Shown: in pieces, positions 42,910 through 51,449 of the stretch
How positions within the stretch are numbered: position 1 is the first letter of the stretch
How the letters are laid out: each line of letters begins with the position of its first letter
NCBI GenBank assembly: GCA_963733265.1
Contig: CAVTCF010000002.1
Location: forward strand, 558,001 to 622,000
DNA length: 64,000 nt
Direction of reading: 5' to 3'
Source of the DNA: PALSA-1006 sp963733265
Lineage (GTDB): Bacteria; Pseudomonadota; Gammaproteobacteria; Burkholderiales; Gallionellaceae
Translations under genes and position numbers: made by a program
The notes under the pieces: model-generated
The model's input: only the letters and a program-made list of their open reading frames with translations
What the model was told of the DNA's origin: nothing
The model's database searches: none

Positions 42910-44462
42910 TGAAGAATGGTTTGGGTGTTGCGGCAGAAACGTCCGCCTTCGGTGTACGTGGTAGCAAGGGCATCAAAGGCCAGTAGAGGTGTGAGCTGAT
43001 CCAGCCCTTTGGCCAGAATCGACTTGACCACTTGGTAACCCGGCGTGCCGAAATGGTTGGCGCGCGAGCACGCGGCTTCCAATCTGATCGCGCCGTATTT
43101 CTGCTTGAGCCGCAGCACGCCTTGAACTGCGCGCATTTTTATCAAGACATGGTCGCTGAACATGGCGTGCACCATGGCATGACAGGCGGGGCCAATCTGC
43201 AAGGCGGTGTTCAAACACCACTGCGTATCCTGCATTTGCCACGCCTGTGCTTCGGGTGGCATGTGGTCGGTTACCGTGTGGCGCAGTCCTTTCCCCATCA
43301 GTCGCACGTGACTGGCAACCGCCTCGTGCTCGCGGTACACAGTCACCATCGTGTCAGTCGCCCTCAGCCACAAGTTGCAACCGATCAGCCGGAACGGCAC
43401 CGAATAGTAGTTGGTCTCGTATTGGACATGCGCGTCGCGGTGAACCAACACCTTGGCCCAGCTTGCCAATTCAGGCGGGACGCTGGGCAATGCAATGAGC
43501 AGACCTTTCTCAACTTCTACAAAACGCTTGAGGGGGGCTTCGCGGGTCGTGCCGTGAATGCGGTTGCCAGCCTCGTTCATCACCCAGGCCTGCAACTGGC
43601 GGTTGGCGTCATCCAGATCGCGGAACTCGCGCAGTGGCAGGAAACTGCCTTTGATGTATTTGACGCCTGCCTCAACGATCCCTTTCTTTTGCGGATCGCG
43701 TGGCGGACAGGGATCGATCTTGAACCCGTAGCCTTCGGCACATTCTGCATAGGCCCGTTGCACATCAGGTTCGTAGACGCAGGCTTTGGTGATCGCGCAT
43801 TTGGCGTTGTCGATGATAGCGCGTGACGGCACACCGGAGAACGATTCGAACGCGCGTCGATGGCAACCCAGCCAAGTTGCCACGGTCTGATCGCGCACAA
43901 ACTCGGCATACTGGTGGCGCGACCAGCACAAGGTCATCACGAAGAACCAGGTCTTGAATATCTCGCCGGTGTACACATCGGTGATAAGCGGGCCGGAACC
44001 GAAATCGACCTGAACTGCATCTGCTGGCTTGAACGCCAGGCGCAACGGGACATCCGGCAGTTGCGTGGAAACAAGCTGGCACAGAAAGCGATGCATCGCG
44101 GAATAACTGCCGGTGTAGCCGTGGTTGCGCACCAGCGTGGCGTGGATGGTGGTGCCACGGATGCCGGCTATGTGCCATTTGGTTATTTGCTCGCGCCAAG
44201 GTTCCAGCGTTGAAACACAACTGACAGGCAAACCTCCCTTGTGCGCAAACAGCGCGGACAACACGCCGTCATCGGGTAATGGGAACTCGGGACCCAGCCA
44301 GCCGCGTGCACTGGCAACCTCTCGCACTTGCGCGATCTTCTTGCGCCCCATCGTTTTAGACCGGGCAATATCCCGATCTGAATCGCCCCGGCGCATGCGC
44401 ACCAAAACATTTCGGTACTGATACATCTCGAACCTCCTTTTACTCACAACCTCTCCCGGCAA
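42906..44462 (-). CDS. istA: IS21-family transposase IstA
   Basis: 518 residues. The N-terminal helix-turn-helix (about 8-45; MRRGDSDRDIARSKTMGRKK) is followed by a DDE core: VDFGSGPLITDVYTG, IIDNAKCAITKA and the Glu in KKGIVEAGVKYIKG. C-terminal Mu-type beta barrel contains YETNYYSVPFRLIG. Full length and apparently functional. Confidence 0.97.
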   Translation of the reverse strand: MPGEVVSKRRFEMYQYRNVLVRMRRGDSDRDIARSKTMGRKKIAQVREVASARGWLGPEFPLPDDGVLSALFAHKGGLPVSCVSTLEPWREQITKWHIAGIRGTTIHATLVRNHGYTGSYSAMHRFLCQLVSTQLPDVPLRLAFKPADAVQVDFGSGPLITDVYTGEIFKTWFFVMTLCWSRHQYAEFVRDQTVATWLGCHRRAFESFSGVPSRAIIDNAKCAITKACVYEPDVQRAYAECAEGYGFKIDPCPPRDPQKKGIVEAGVKYIKGSFLPLREFRDLDDANRQLQAWVMNEAGNRIHGTTREAPLKRFVEVEKGLLIALPSVPPELASWAKVLVHRDAHVQYETNYYSVPFRLIGCNLWLRATDTMVTVYREHEAVASHVRLMGKGLRHTVTDHMPPEAQAWQMQDTQWCLNTALQIGPACHAMVHAMFSDHVLIKMRAVQGVLRLKQKYGAIRLEAACSRANHFGTPGYQVVKSILAKGLDQLTPLLAFDALATTYTEGGRFCRNTQTILQ

Positions 44463-44644
44463 AATGCCGGAAGTCTAGTTGTTCGATGAAAGTTCGAGCC
44501 CCAAATCAGGTTTCAAAGTGGCGCCTTAACGCCGGAAATCTACTGGCTCCATTACGCCGGAAATAAAGTGGCGCCATTACGCCGAACATTTACTGGCGCC
44601 ATTACGCCGGAAACGAAATGGCTCCATAACGCCGAAAGTTCACA

Positions 44645-44705
44645 TAAGCCAAAGGCATGACACAGTTGTAGTTGCAGTCCGACAATTTCATCTATCGCGG
44701 GTTCA
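44645..44705 (-). pseudogene. Tyrosine integrase, middle segment (split gene)
   Basis: A 61-base island of integrase coding sequence between the IS21 and IS30 elements: EPAIDEIVGLQLQLCHAFGL. It joins GG-F at the N-terminal segment and RRTEAIML at the C-terminal segment to give an unbroken protein. Confidence 0.85.
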
Positions 44706-45674
44706 AATATGAAGCGCAACGCCTGACTTAAAGAATACTTGATTCGGTGTCTGAAATCCAAGTCTCTTTCTAGGTCGGTTGTTTAATCTTTCCATCGCGG
44801 TGTTGATCTCCTGTCGTGTAATTGTTGTAAAGTCTCTGTTCTTGGGGAAGTATTGTCGTATTAATCCGTTTGTGTTTTCGTTCGTTCCTCGCTCCCATGA
44901 TGAGTATGGGTGTGCGAAATAAAAGCCAGCTTTCAACTTCTTGGCAATTTCTTCGTGCCCGGCGAATTCCTTTCCGTTGTCAGAAGTAATCGTCCTTACC
45001 TTTTTTCGGTAAGGCTTCAGCAGAGCTATCATGGCCTGGCTGACTGCTTGTGCAGTCTTGCGTTCTACCTTCTGGATCAGTGTGAATCCGGTCTTACGTT
45101 CTACGATACTCACAATCGCTTGGCGGTGGTTCTTGCCTATCACTGTGTCCGCTTCCCAGTCACCGATACGGCTACGCGTCTCAACGATGGCAGGACGATC
45201 TTCAATGGATAGCCTATTGGGTATCGTTCCGCGTCGTTCAGCCTTGCCGTATCTCTTCCTTCGTTGCTTCTGGCAACGCAGGTTCTTCCATAGCATTCCG
45301 CCCGCTCGTTTATTTGCATAGACTCGCTGGTAAACCGTTTCTGGGCTGATGGCTGCATGCCCGCTGATCTGCTCTGGGCTCCATTGGAGCATCAGCATAT
45401 CTTGAGCGAATTCCCATGTCGCAGCATCAATCGTTCGTGCATTCAGCGCCTGCCTATCAACCGACTTGCTGTGCGCTTGTTTGGGACGGTAGCCACGTCG
45501 CCCACCGTTCCGAGTTAATTCTCTGCTGATGGTAGACTGACTTCGCTTCAGTACCTCGGCTATCTCTTTTTGCCTATGTCCCGCCTTCTTCAAGGCGTAA
45601 ATCTGGTATCGTTCTTCTCGGGTGATATGTGTATAGTTCATTTGTGCAATTTCGACTGGCTGGTCAAAGGGCAT
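44703..45674 (-). CDS. IS30-family transposase
   Basis: 323 residues. The N-terminal helix-turn-helix (REERYQIYALKKAGHRQKEI, then SQSTISRELTRNGG) and DDE motifs DWEADTVIG, ITSDNGKEF and HPYSSWERGTNENTNGLIRQ are complete. The last two codons, including the TGA stop, lie in the target DNA just outside the element's end at 44709, so the C-terminal residues depend on the insertion site. Otherwise intact. Confidence 0.95.
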   Translation of the reverse strand: MPFDQPVEIAQMNYTHITREERYQIYALKKAGHRQKEIAEVLKRSQSTISRELTRNGGRRGYRPKQAHSKSVDRQALNARTIDAATWEFAQDMLMLQWSPEQISGHAAISPETVYQRVYANKRAGGMLWKNLRCQKQRRKRYGKAERRGTIPNRLSIEDRPAIVETRSRIGDWEADTVIGKNHRQAIVSIVERKTGFTLIQKVERKTAQAVSQAMIALLKPYRKKVRTITSDNGKEFAGHEEIAKKLKAGFYFAHPYSSWERGTNENTNGLIRQYFPKNRDFTTITRQEINTAMERLNNRPRKRLGFQTPNQVFFKSGVALHI

Positions 45675-45733
45675 TGATGCTACCGCATCTCACCCACCTG
45701 ACCTGCATTATTCAAAATTGCGCTTCATACTAG
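44709..45733 (-). mobile_element. IS30-family element
   Basis: About 1025 bp with ATGAAGCGCAA at the left end and its inverse TTGCGCTTCAT near the right end. The flanks carry AAT at 44706-44708 and 45734-45736; keeping one copy restores the integrase reading frame exactly. The right end has four extra bases (ACTAG side) beyond the inverted repeat, so the exact tip is uncertain by a few bases. Confidence 0.82.
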
Positions 45734-46233
45734 AATCCGCCTATATCAATTGCAATTTCAATGAGTATTTTTATTTTCTCCGGTGGCCAAGATTTATCGA
45801 TCTTAGTCGCAGTAGTGCGTTTAACCTTCGTTGGATCGACGACATAGCATTCGGGAGACTTAACCATCCCTTTTTTGCCAATCCAACTACAAAATATACG
45901 AAGCACTGAAAGCTTGTTTTGAATAGTTGCAGGTTGCTGGTTATTTTTTACCATGAAATCAACCCATGCTTGAATATGCTTTTCACGTATATTTGAGATC
46001 TTCTCAAGTCGAAATCCCAACTGATAAAGATCGGCAATAAAAGTTGAGATGACTGAAAGGCGCTTTTCCTGGGTTAAATGCCCTACCCTCTTATTTCGAC
46101 GCTTGGCGCACTTATCATTATTTTCTGTAAATATTTTTTCAATTTCCGTCACCAAAACACGCTTCACAGGTACCTTTTTTCCGTCCGTCGAAACAGGCGT
46201 TTTATTACTTTCATAAACAATCTTTTTCTTCAT
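45734..46233 (-). pseudogene. Tyrosine integrase, N-terminal segment (split gene)
   Basis: 167 codons from the ATG at 46233, preceded by TGGAGAAATG. Contains the SAM-like core-binding domain: EKRLSVISTFIADLYQLGFR, HIQAWVDFMVKNNQQPATIQ and KLSVLRIFCSWIGKKG. Runs into IS30 after IAIDIGG. The restored protein would be 383 residues. Confidence 0.88.
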
Positions 46234-46263
46234 CACATTTCTCCATAAAAGGGAATTACGCAA

Positions 46264-46944
46264 TTTGCATTCCTTCAGTAATGGTAGGTAAGACGCGAAA
46301 TATTTCAGCGCGGCACGGTTTTAGCCCACCGCACTGAGGAGCATGTACAACGTATACGTAAGTATCGGAATTAGACCTTGGCGACCATTCTGGTTGAGTC
46401 AAGGGCGGTAAACTGCGCACAAAGGTTAAAATCGTGCTCTTTTATTTGGTATCGATTCGCCAGGCTGCTCCGTCGGTACGACCATGTACCAACACCTTTG
46501 GTGCCCTGTTTCGTTGTCGAATCACCTTGGGGCAAACGGCAACAAAATAAAATAGTGGGTGCGAAACGAATTTGGTTCGATGAATGAATTGATTTAATAA
46601 TCATTAGAAATTTGTGCACTGCATGCATTACTTCATTACCACTGAATCTCCAAGGCACAGCCTTGGCAGTCGGACAGATAGCCGCTAAACCTCACCTAAA
46701 AACACCAGAGTAGACTCGATGGTTACTACTCCTCGGATTTTTCGGCACTCATTTAACATGCACCTGCATCATGAATATGTAATGCATACAACATTCAAAC
46801 TCAAAGAGAATGAGATCAAAATTAGGGCGAACCTGCCCGTCGATAACAAAAATATGGAAAAACTATTTTTGTTTATTTGTCCAAAAGGACGACAAAGTTA
46901 ATGCAAGCGTTACTTCAAAAGCTAGGTTAATTACGGGGTAGAAT
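46264..46944. other. Stretch without a convincing gene
   Basis: A 95-codon minus-strand frame (46371-46658) contains a plausible-looking part (GTKGVGTWSYRR, LANRYQIKEHDFNLC) but I recognise no family and its start is poor. Probably eroded coding sequence upstream of the split integrase. Confidence 0.35.
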
Positions 46945-47125
46945 TTACGACCTAACCCCTGCGTCGGTGATTTGACTAAAGTCGAGCGTTTTAACGTGCG
47001 CCATCCGTGTTTCAATGCCTATTTTATTCATCGATTTAAAATATGCAAGAATTAAATGCCACCTTTTGAATATCTCAGAATTATCTGGTGGAAGTTGCTC
47101 TGAAACCCAATTAAATCGCGTGTTT
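46945..47125 (-). pseudogene. Fragment of an unknown gene
   Basis: About 60 codons without a start: FNWVSEQLPPDNSEIFKRWH, then AYFKSMNKIGIETRMAHVKT, to a TAA at 46945. Codon use and amino-acid make-up look like real protein. The upstream part (RFPTESEFKTR near 47130) is in another frame, implying a frameshift. Family unknown. Confidence 0.4.
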
Positions 47126-47238
47126 TGAATTCACTCTCTGTTGGAAATCGTATTGGATTGTTCATCATTTTGAGTAAGATTTCCACAAAATCCTGATGCA
47201 TACATTGGACGCTAGATCAGATTGCTTTAATAGGTTCT

Positions 47239-47580
47239 TTACATTGAAAGTGCTTTTTTATACATATGCGCCTTGTCTTGTCCACAGCTTAAGTATTGGC
47301 GAATACCAGTCACAGTTGGCTTGCATTTTCCAGCCTTAATTGCAGCTTTTAATTTGGCGACAGGATCAATTGTTGAATCAATTGTGGTCTCAGAATCGAC
47401 TTCCTCTGGTGCTGGCTCCTTGGGTTGCAATTCGTTACTTGAAGGAACTAAAACCTCATACCAGAGCAAAGTGCCAACTAATTCGAGCAATATTGAGAAT
47501 AGTAATGCGATCGATACTGAGATATTACTGACGTTATACTCACTAGAATTGCGAAACTTATTTTTGCAATTGTTAATCGA
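47239..47580 (-). pseudogene. Possible frameshifted membrane protein with DNA-binding tail
   Basis: The frame covers a hydrophobic helix (SVSIALLFSILLELVGTLLW), a Pro/Glu-rich linker and a basic tail with helix-turn-helix flavour (KCKPTVTGIRQYLSCGQDKA). There is no good start in this frame; a start with a better leader (47624, MEKQLQKHDLPNN) is in another frame, so a frameshift in an A-rich run near 47560 is likely. No family is recognised. Confidence 0.4.
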
Positions 47581-47977
47581 AACGTTTTGTCTCTTAAATT
47601 ATTGGGCAAGTCATGTTTTTGAAGCTGCTTTTCCATTTCTCGTTCCTATCAGTGTTTGAATTTTACGTGAATTGAGTAGTTTTCCGACTACCTAATTACT
47701 GTAGGGTGCAGGCGAAATATTTTTGCTTTAATTGATCGAAACTAAATTCGAAACAAAATCAGTGATGGGTAGTTTTTTGCGATTAAGTTTCGTATAAAAC
47801 AATTGAAGTGACAAATAGCAAAATTTTATTGAAAGATTTGGCGCGAATGCCAAGGAAAAAGGTACGGAGGGAGAAGTGTTTATGACGGAGCCAGATGACA
47901 GGTCTGGAAATAAATGAACTCAAATTGTCGATTTTCTCGGAAATGGGATTTAGTGTGAGTGTAATTACACATAATTA
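47581..47977. other. AT-rich gap
   Basis: About 400 bp of AT-rich DNA. Apart from the possible 5' part of the frameshifted gene (to 47624) I see no gene, repeat or RNA. Confidence 0.35.
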
Positions 47978-48691
47978 TTAGCAGGCTCTGAAGTACTTCA
48001 CCACCTCAACCATTGCCTTGGTATCTAGCTGGCAGTACTTGAGTAAATTGTAAATTTTGAGTTTGCGAACAGTTTGATCAGTTTCAGGATTGATGATGTC
48101 TAAGTAAGCAAGTTGTGCCAAAGTACCATTTTTAACATCTTCAAGTTGCTTGTAATCCAGATGGGGAGCTACCGTAGGTAGCACTGCCTTAATCGACCAC
48201 GATCCTTTCATTGCAGGATGGTAATAATGATTCTGTAACCATGGCAGCAAATTCACCAATCTATCAATAATGTTGTTTATTGGCACTTCAAGATCAGGGC
48301 AGAATTCAATCAAGGTCTTAAGTACCGTGCTTTCAAAGGTCCCGTAAACAATAATAGGTCCATCAATTTCGACTGCCTCAATCAAACTTTCAGCAAAGGC
48401 GCGCCTGGGAGAATTGCCGCTCGTATCTAAAAACTCACGATGCTCCAATTCCCTGCCACCTCTATCAATATGGCAAGACCATTGGAATGGAAGCTGCTGA
48501 TGCGGTCGTGTGCCCGCCCAGCGAGGAACCGCAAAGTTGATCGTTTCGAAATCCATATAGAATTGTGGATACGGTAACTTATCAAATTCCGTTTTCAGAA
48601 TTGGCGAAATAATCGGCTGATTAGTACTGGTGGACTTCCAGACTTTGATATGCCGCTCATTGGTGAGTACACCAGCAGGAATATTTCGCAC
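47978..48691 (-). pseudogene. DUF2779 protein, C-terminal half
   Basis: About 237 codons. The DUF2779 core with RNase H-like exonuclease residues is present: YPQFYMDFETINFAVPRW, IIVYGTFESTVLKTLI, KGSWSIKAVLPTVAPHL and YCQLDTKAMVEV. The family is normally about 500 residues with an N-terminal nuclease-like half, which is missing. The 5' end is fused out of frame to a WYL-regulator fragment, indicating a deletion. Confidence 0.8.
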
Positions 48692-49020
48692 AAATGCTCA
48701 TGCGCAAGTTCCAGCGTCAATGCTTGTAATGGCGACATGCCGGGTAATGAAAACGCCTTGGCATCTTTGAGCCAGCTCCATTCATAGGGACGAGATTGTT
48801 CTTCGGCAAATATCGGGAATATTTCAGAAAGTGATAACAGGTCGCGCTCCACAGTGCGTTTACTGACAACGAATCCTTCCGCTTTCACTCGCTCGGTAAG
48901 TTCCCGTGCGGTTATCGTGCGAGGGTGCTGTGGAATATACCGAAGCATAATCAATTGGCGCAGCAGCGTGTCGTTCTGTGATTGCATGTTATCGCTCGAT
49001 GGGTTGGGTAGCGTATTCAT
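48692..49020 (-). pseudogene. WYL-family regulator, N-terminal part
   Basis: About 108 codons: a winged helix-turn-helix (LIMLRYIPQHPRTITARELT, SKRTVERDLLSLSEIFP) and the beginning of the WYL part (FSLPGMSPLQALTLELAHEH). The WYL domain itself is gone and the frame ends in DUF2779 DNA. WYL regulators often sit next to defence genes; here only a relic remains. Confidence 0.8.
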
Positions 49021-49267
49021 GGCGTCTGTCCGGCTGGTCGAAAATCCAAATATACATTCCGACTGCGACGCTCTGTGGCGCGTTCGAGTGCGATTCTATC
49101 AACTTATCAGCTGACGAGTTAATAGATCGAGATAATCATGGCAAATGATTTTGTTTGCGACACGAGTTGACGCGAGCGTGTGAGATGCTGTGGTTGTGCG
49201 CAACGAGAGACCCAAAGCAGCTCTCAAATAATAGGCGATAAAGTCACTATAGAACAGGAGAAATATC

Positions 49268-49531
49268 ATGATGCTATTTGTCGGAATTGCTTTTGTAGTC
49301 TTTTTGCTTCTGAATGGGCAATACACCATCGCCAAGAAAAAGCAGGGGACTGATGGTAACGATCAAGAATCTCTTTTCAACTTCACGGCATTTATGTTTA
49401 TCTGCACTGTGCTCTGGTTGATGATGAAATTCGCTTTCAGATCGAGTTTCATTATTTTGTTTCTGCTGCTGTTTTGGCCGAACATAAAGAAGTTTTTCAA
49501 GGGAAGTGCAGGATCAAAAGATACGGTATAA
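49268..49531 (+). CDS. Small membrane protein
   Basis: 87 residues, with a hydrophobic N-terminal helix (about 2-16), a charged loop (KKKQGTDGNDQE) and one long or two short C-terminal helices (about 37-70). CAGGAG lies 8 bases before the ATG. No family is recognised. Followed 50 bp later by another small gene on the same strand. Confidence 0.65.
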   Translation: MMLFVGIAFVVFLLLNGQYTIAKKKQGTDGNDQESLFNFTAFMFICTVLWLMMKFAFRSSFIILFLLLFWPNIKKFFKGSAGSKDTV

Positions 49532-49581
49532 AAAGATATTACGGATGATTTCAACGTAGTATATTTTAAAGGAGAATTTCC

Positions 49582-49797
49582 ATGTTAGAGAATGAAGAAA
49601 TGAATTCAGCGCAACCTAAACCTGTGCGTGCGGCTGCAACTTGGCCTTTTCCCGGCGATGAAGAATGGGAAAAAAACAACCAGAACCAACCAATACCTTC
49701 GTGGGCTCAGAGCTTTCATTGGGAAGTTGACCCGCAGGCAAGTGAGCCAGACCAGCCGAGTGAACCAGTTGGCAAAAAGGGCATCCTTGGTTTATGA
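49582..49797 (+). CDS. Small Pro/Glu-rich protein
   Basis: 71 residues preceded by AAAGGAGAA. Acidic and Pro-rich, with several Trp (TWPFPGDEEWEKNN, PSWAQSFHWEVD) and no hydrophobic helix, so probably a soluble, partly disordered protein. No family is recognised. Possibly in one operon with the membrane protein upstream. Confidence 0.6.
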   Translation: MLENEEMNSAQPKPVRAAATWPFPGDEEWEKNNQNQPIPSWAQSFHWEVDPQASEPDQPSEPVGKKGILGL

Positions 49798-49932
49798 GCC
49801 CGTAGCGTGAGATGTATTGGCTGTAAGTCATATTGGCGAATCGATTGATTCAGTTGCCAGCGGTACATTTGGAAGCACTAACATGCTTCACCCAGATTTA
49901 CGTGTACTTTAATCATGCGCTCGCTATGACAC

Positions 49933-50000
49933 TCGGGTAGTTCTCTAGTTACAGGTTTGCATTTAAATTTCAGAATGCGCACCTCGATGCACGACGCATC
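49933..50000 (+). promoter_or_regulatory. Shared leader, copy 1
   Basis: TCGGGTAGTTCTCTAGTTAC at 49933-49952, 71 bases upstream of a hairpin-forming GATGC-ACGAC-GCATC that ends at 50000; the start codon of the 268-residue gene follows at 50023. The same two-part arrangement occurs before the next gene, with the motif at almost the same distance from the start (90 and 87 bases). Confidence 0.6.
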
Positions 50001-50022
50001 ACAACTGAAGAGAGTAAACATC

Positions 50023-50829
50023 ATGAGCAAGCAAGCAAACGCCACTGTCGCAACCAAAACCGCATACGAAGGCACCGTCATTACCCGTGCCATGTTGCGG
50101 GCAGGTCGCAATCCCAACCTCAAGGGCCACATCCACGAAATTCTAGTCAAGGATGCACGAAATCTGAAGAACGTTTTCAACGGGCAGCATACCGAGCTGA
50201 CTAAAAGCACAACCGCCAAGGTTGTCGATCTCGTCACCACCAAAGGCGGCAAGGTAATCGAGCGCTTGCAGCTCAAGGACACCGTTTCGCCCAGTTCGAT
50301 CAGCAAGCTTGTCCGCCAAACCGGCAAGTACAGAACCACCAAGTTGGTAGGCACGGATGAAGCAACCAAGCTGGCAAATGCGGCGCTGAAGAAGGCGGGA
50401 TTAAGCAAGCGGATGGTCAGTTCCGGCATATCGTCCAACAAAACGATGACTTTGGCACAACGCGCTGGTGCAACCGGATCGGGAACACTGGGAAGAGCCG
50501 TTGGGCAAGCGGCCAAATCCGGCGGAGCGGTCGGCGCGGCTGTCGGGGCTGGCATTGAGGTGGTCAGTGGTATTGTCGATCTTGCTAATGGCAAGCGTGA
50601 TGCAGGAGAGGTTACCGTTGCGGTAGCTAAAGCAGGTGCCAAGGGTTACGCCACAGGTGCGGCAGCAAGTGCTGCGGCGACAGCAGGTGGCGCAGCGGTG
50701 GTCAGTGGATTGGCCGCTGTCGGCGCAACTGGTGCCTTGGCTGCTACCGTAACATTTGCGGCTCCTGTGGCTCTAGCCATTGGTGCAGGTTATCTCGCAA
50801 CGAAAATCTTCGATGGATTATTTGGATAG
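50023..50829 (+). CDS. Glycine-zipper membrane protein, unknown function
   Basis: 268 residues from the ATG at 50023 (GAGAG upstream; the frame is open from 49957). The N-terminal 140 residues are basic and soluble (GTVITRAMLRAGRNPNLKGH, KDARNLKNVFNGQHTELTKS). The C-terminal half is Gly/Ala-rich with repeated small-residue spacing and several hydrophobic helices (GAVGAAVGAGIEVVSG, AGAKGYATGAAASAAATAGG). Gly-zipper helices of this kind occur in pore-forming or membrane-disrupting proteins. No named family is recognised. Confidence 0.75.
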   Translation: MSKQANATVATKTAYEGTVITRAMLRAGRNPNLKGHIHEILVKDARNLKNVFNGQHTELTKSTTAKVVDLVTTKGGKVIERLQLKDTVSPSSISKLVRQTGKYRTTKLVGTDEATKLANAALKKAGLSKRMVSSGISSNKTMTLAQRAGATGSGTLGRAVGQAAKSGGAVGAAVGAGIEVVSGIVDLANGKRDAGEVTVAVAKAGAKGYATGAAASAAATAGGAAVVSGLAAVGATGALAATVTFAAPVALAIGAGYLATKIFDGLFG

Positions 50830-50865
50830 CGGACATGCCCCGTTTCCGATGAGCTGCCCTGCGAG

Positions 50866-50934
50866 TCGGGTAGTTCTCGGTTACGGCAAAGCCTCCTACC
50901 AATCACAATTCACTTATCGACACACCGGGTGTCG
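50866..50934 (+). promoter_or_regulatory. Shared leader, copy 2
   Basis: TCGGGTAGTTCTCGGTTAC at 50866-50884 repeats the motif of copy 1 with one base fewer, and CGACAC-ACCGG-GTGTCG at 50918-50934 forms a hairpin at the corresponding place. The following gene starts at 50953. Confidence 0.6.
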
Positions 50935-50952
50935 CAACAAAAGGAAAACAAA

Positions 50953-51150
50953 ATGAACACGAACGACAACAAAACTAACAACGCAGGAACTATCGCAAGT
51001 GCTATTGGTGGCGTGACGATAGCAGGCGGACTGGCCGCAATTGGCACTGGCGCAGGCATCGTGGCGGCCCCTGTAATAGGTGTTCCGCTTGCAATTGCCT
51101 TTGGTGCCGGGTGCTTGGCATCGTCGGCATGGCGCTGGTTTCGGAACTAG
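50953..51150 (+). CDS. Short glycine-zipper membrane protein
   Basis: 65 residues from the ATG at 50953 (AAGGAAAA upstream). A short polar N-terminus (MNTNDNKTNNAG) is followed by two Gly/Ala-rich helices (TIASAIGGVTIAGGLAAIGT and PVIGVPLAIAFGAGCLASSA) and a basic end. It resembles the C-terminal helices of the 268-residue protein upstream. The two genes share a leader, so they are probably co-regulated partners. Confidence 0.7.
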   Translation: MNTNDNKTNNAGTIASAIGGVTIAGGLAAIGTGAGIVAAPVIGVPLAIAFGAGCLASSAWRWFRN

Positions 51151-51449
51151 GTCCTGTCGGCTTGAGGCAACATGCACATCGGCAAGTGCGTGTTGCCCGA
51201 CTTGGTTTGCGGATTGGTGCTATTGGCGCGAACTTTTGGTTTGCTTGCTACCACACAATTTATTCGCTCCATGTATCTGTTACTATTGGCACTGCTAAAC
51301 CTGTTGAATCCGCACCTTCTTTAACCTTGGTAGTTCAGATTCCGACGGTGTGAGTTACGCAGAAACCAAGAAAGAATGTATTGCAACGCTTGGAGTCGTT
51401 AAACTCTGCATCGAATTGCAGAAACAGCGAGAATCAAGGAACAAAAAAC

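Larger units (their letters stand above)
41954..44644 (-). mobile_element. IS21-family element, complete
   Basis: 2691 bp, ends TGT...ACA, with end repeats TGTGAACTTTCGGCGTTA and TGTCACTTTTCGGCGTTA and several inner units of the type GGCGCCATTACGCCGGAAA (at least five at the istA side). A 5-bp target duplication TAAGC flanks it (41949-41953 and 44645-44649). It carries istA and istB in the usual order. Inserted in an integrase gene. Confidence 0.95.

Noticed and set aside
42906..44462. Plus-strand frames (for example 43032-43826) as genes
   Set aside because: Antisense to an intact istA.
49878..50642. 254-codon minus-strand frame opposite the glycine-zipper gene
   Set aside because: Antisense of a Gly/Ala-rich gene gives long Ala/Pro-rich frames; there is no start signal and the plus-strand gene has a good leader.
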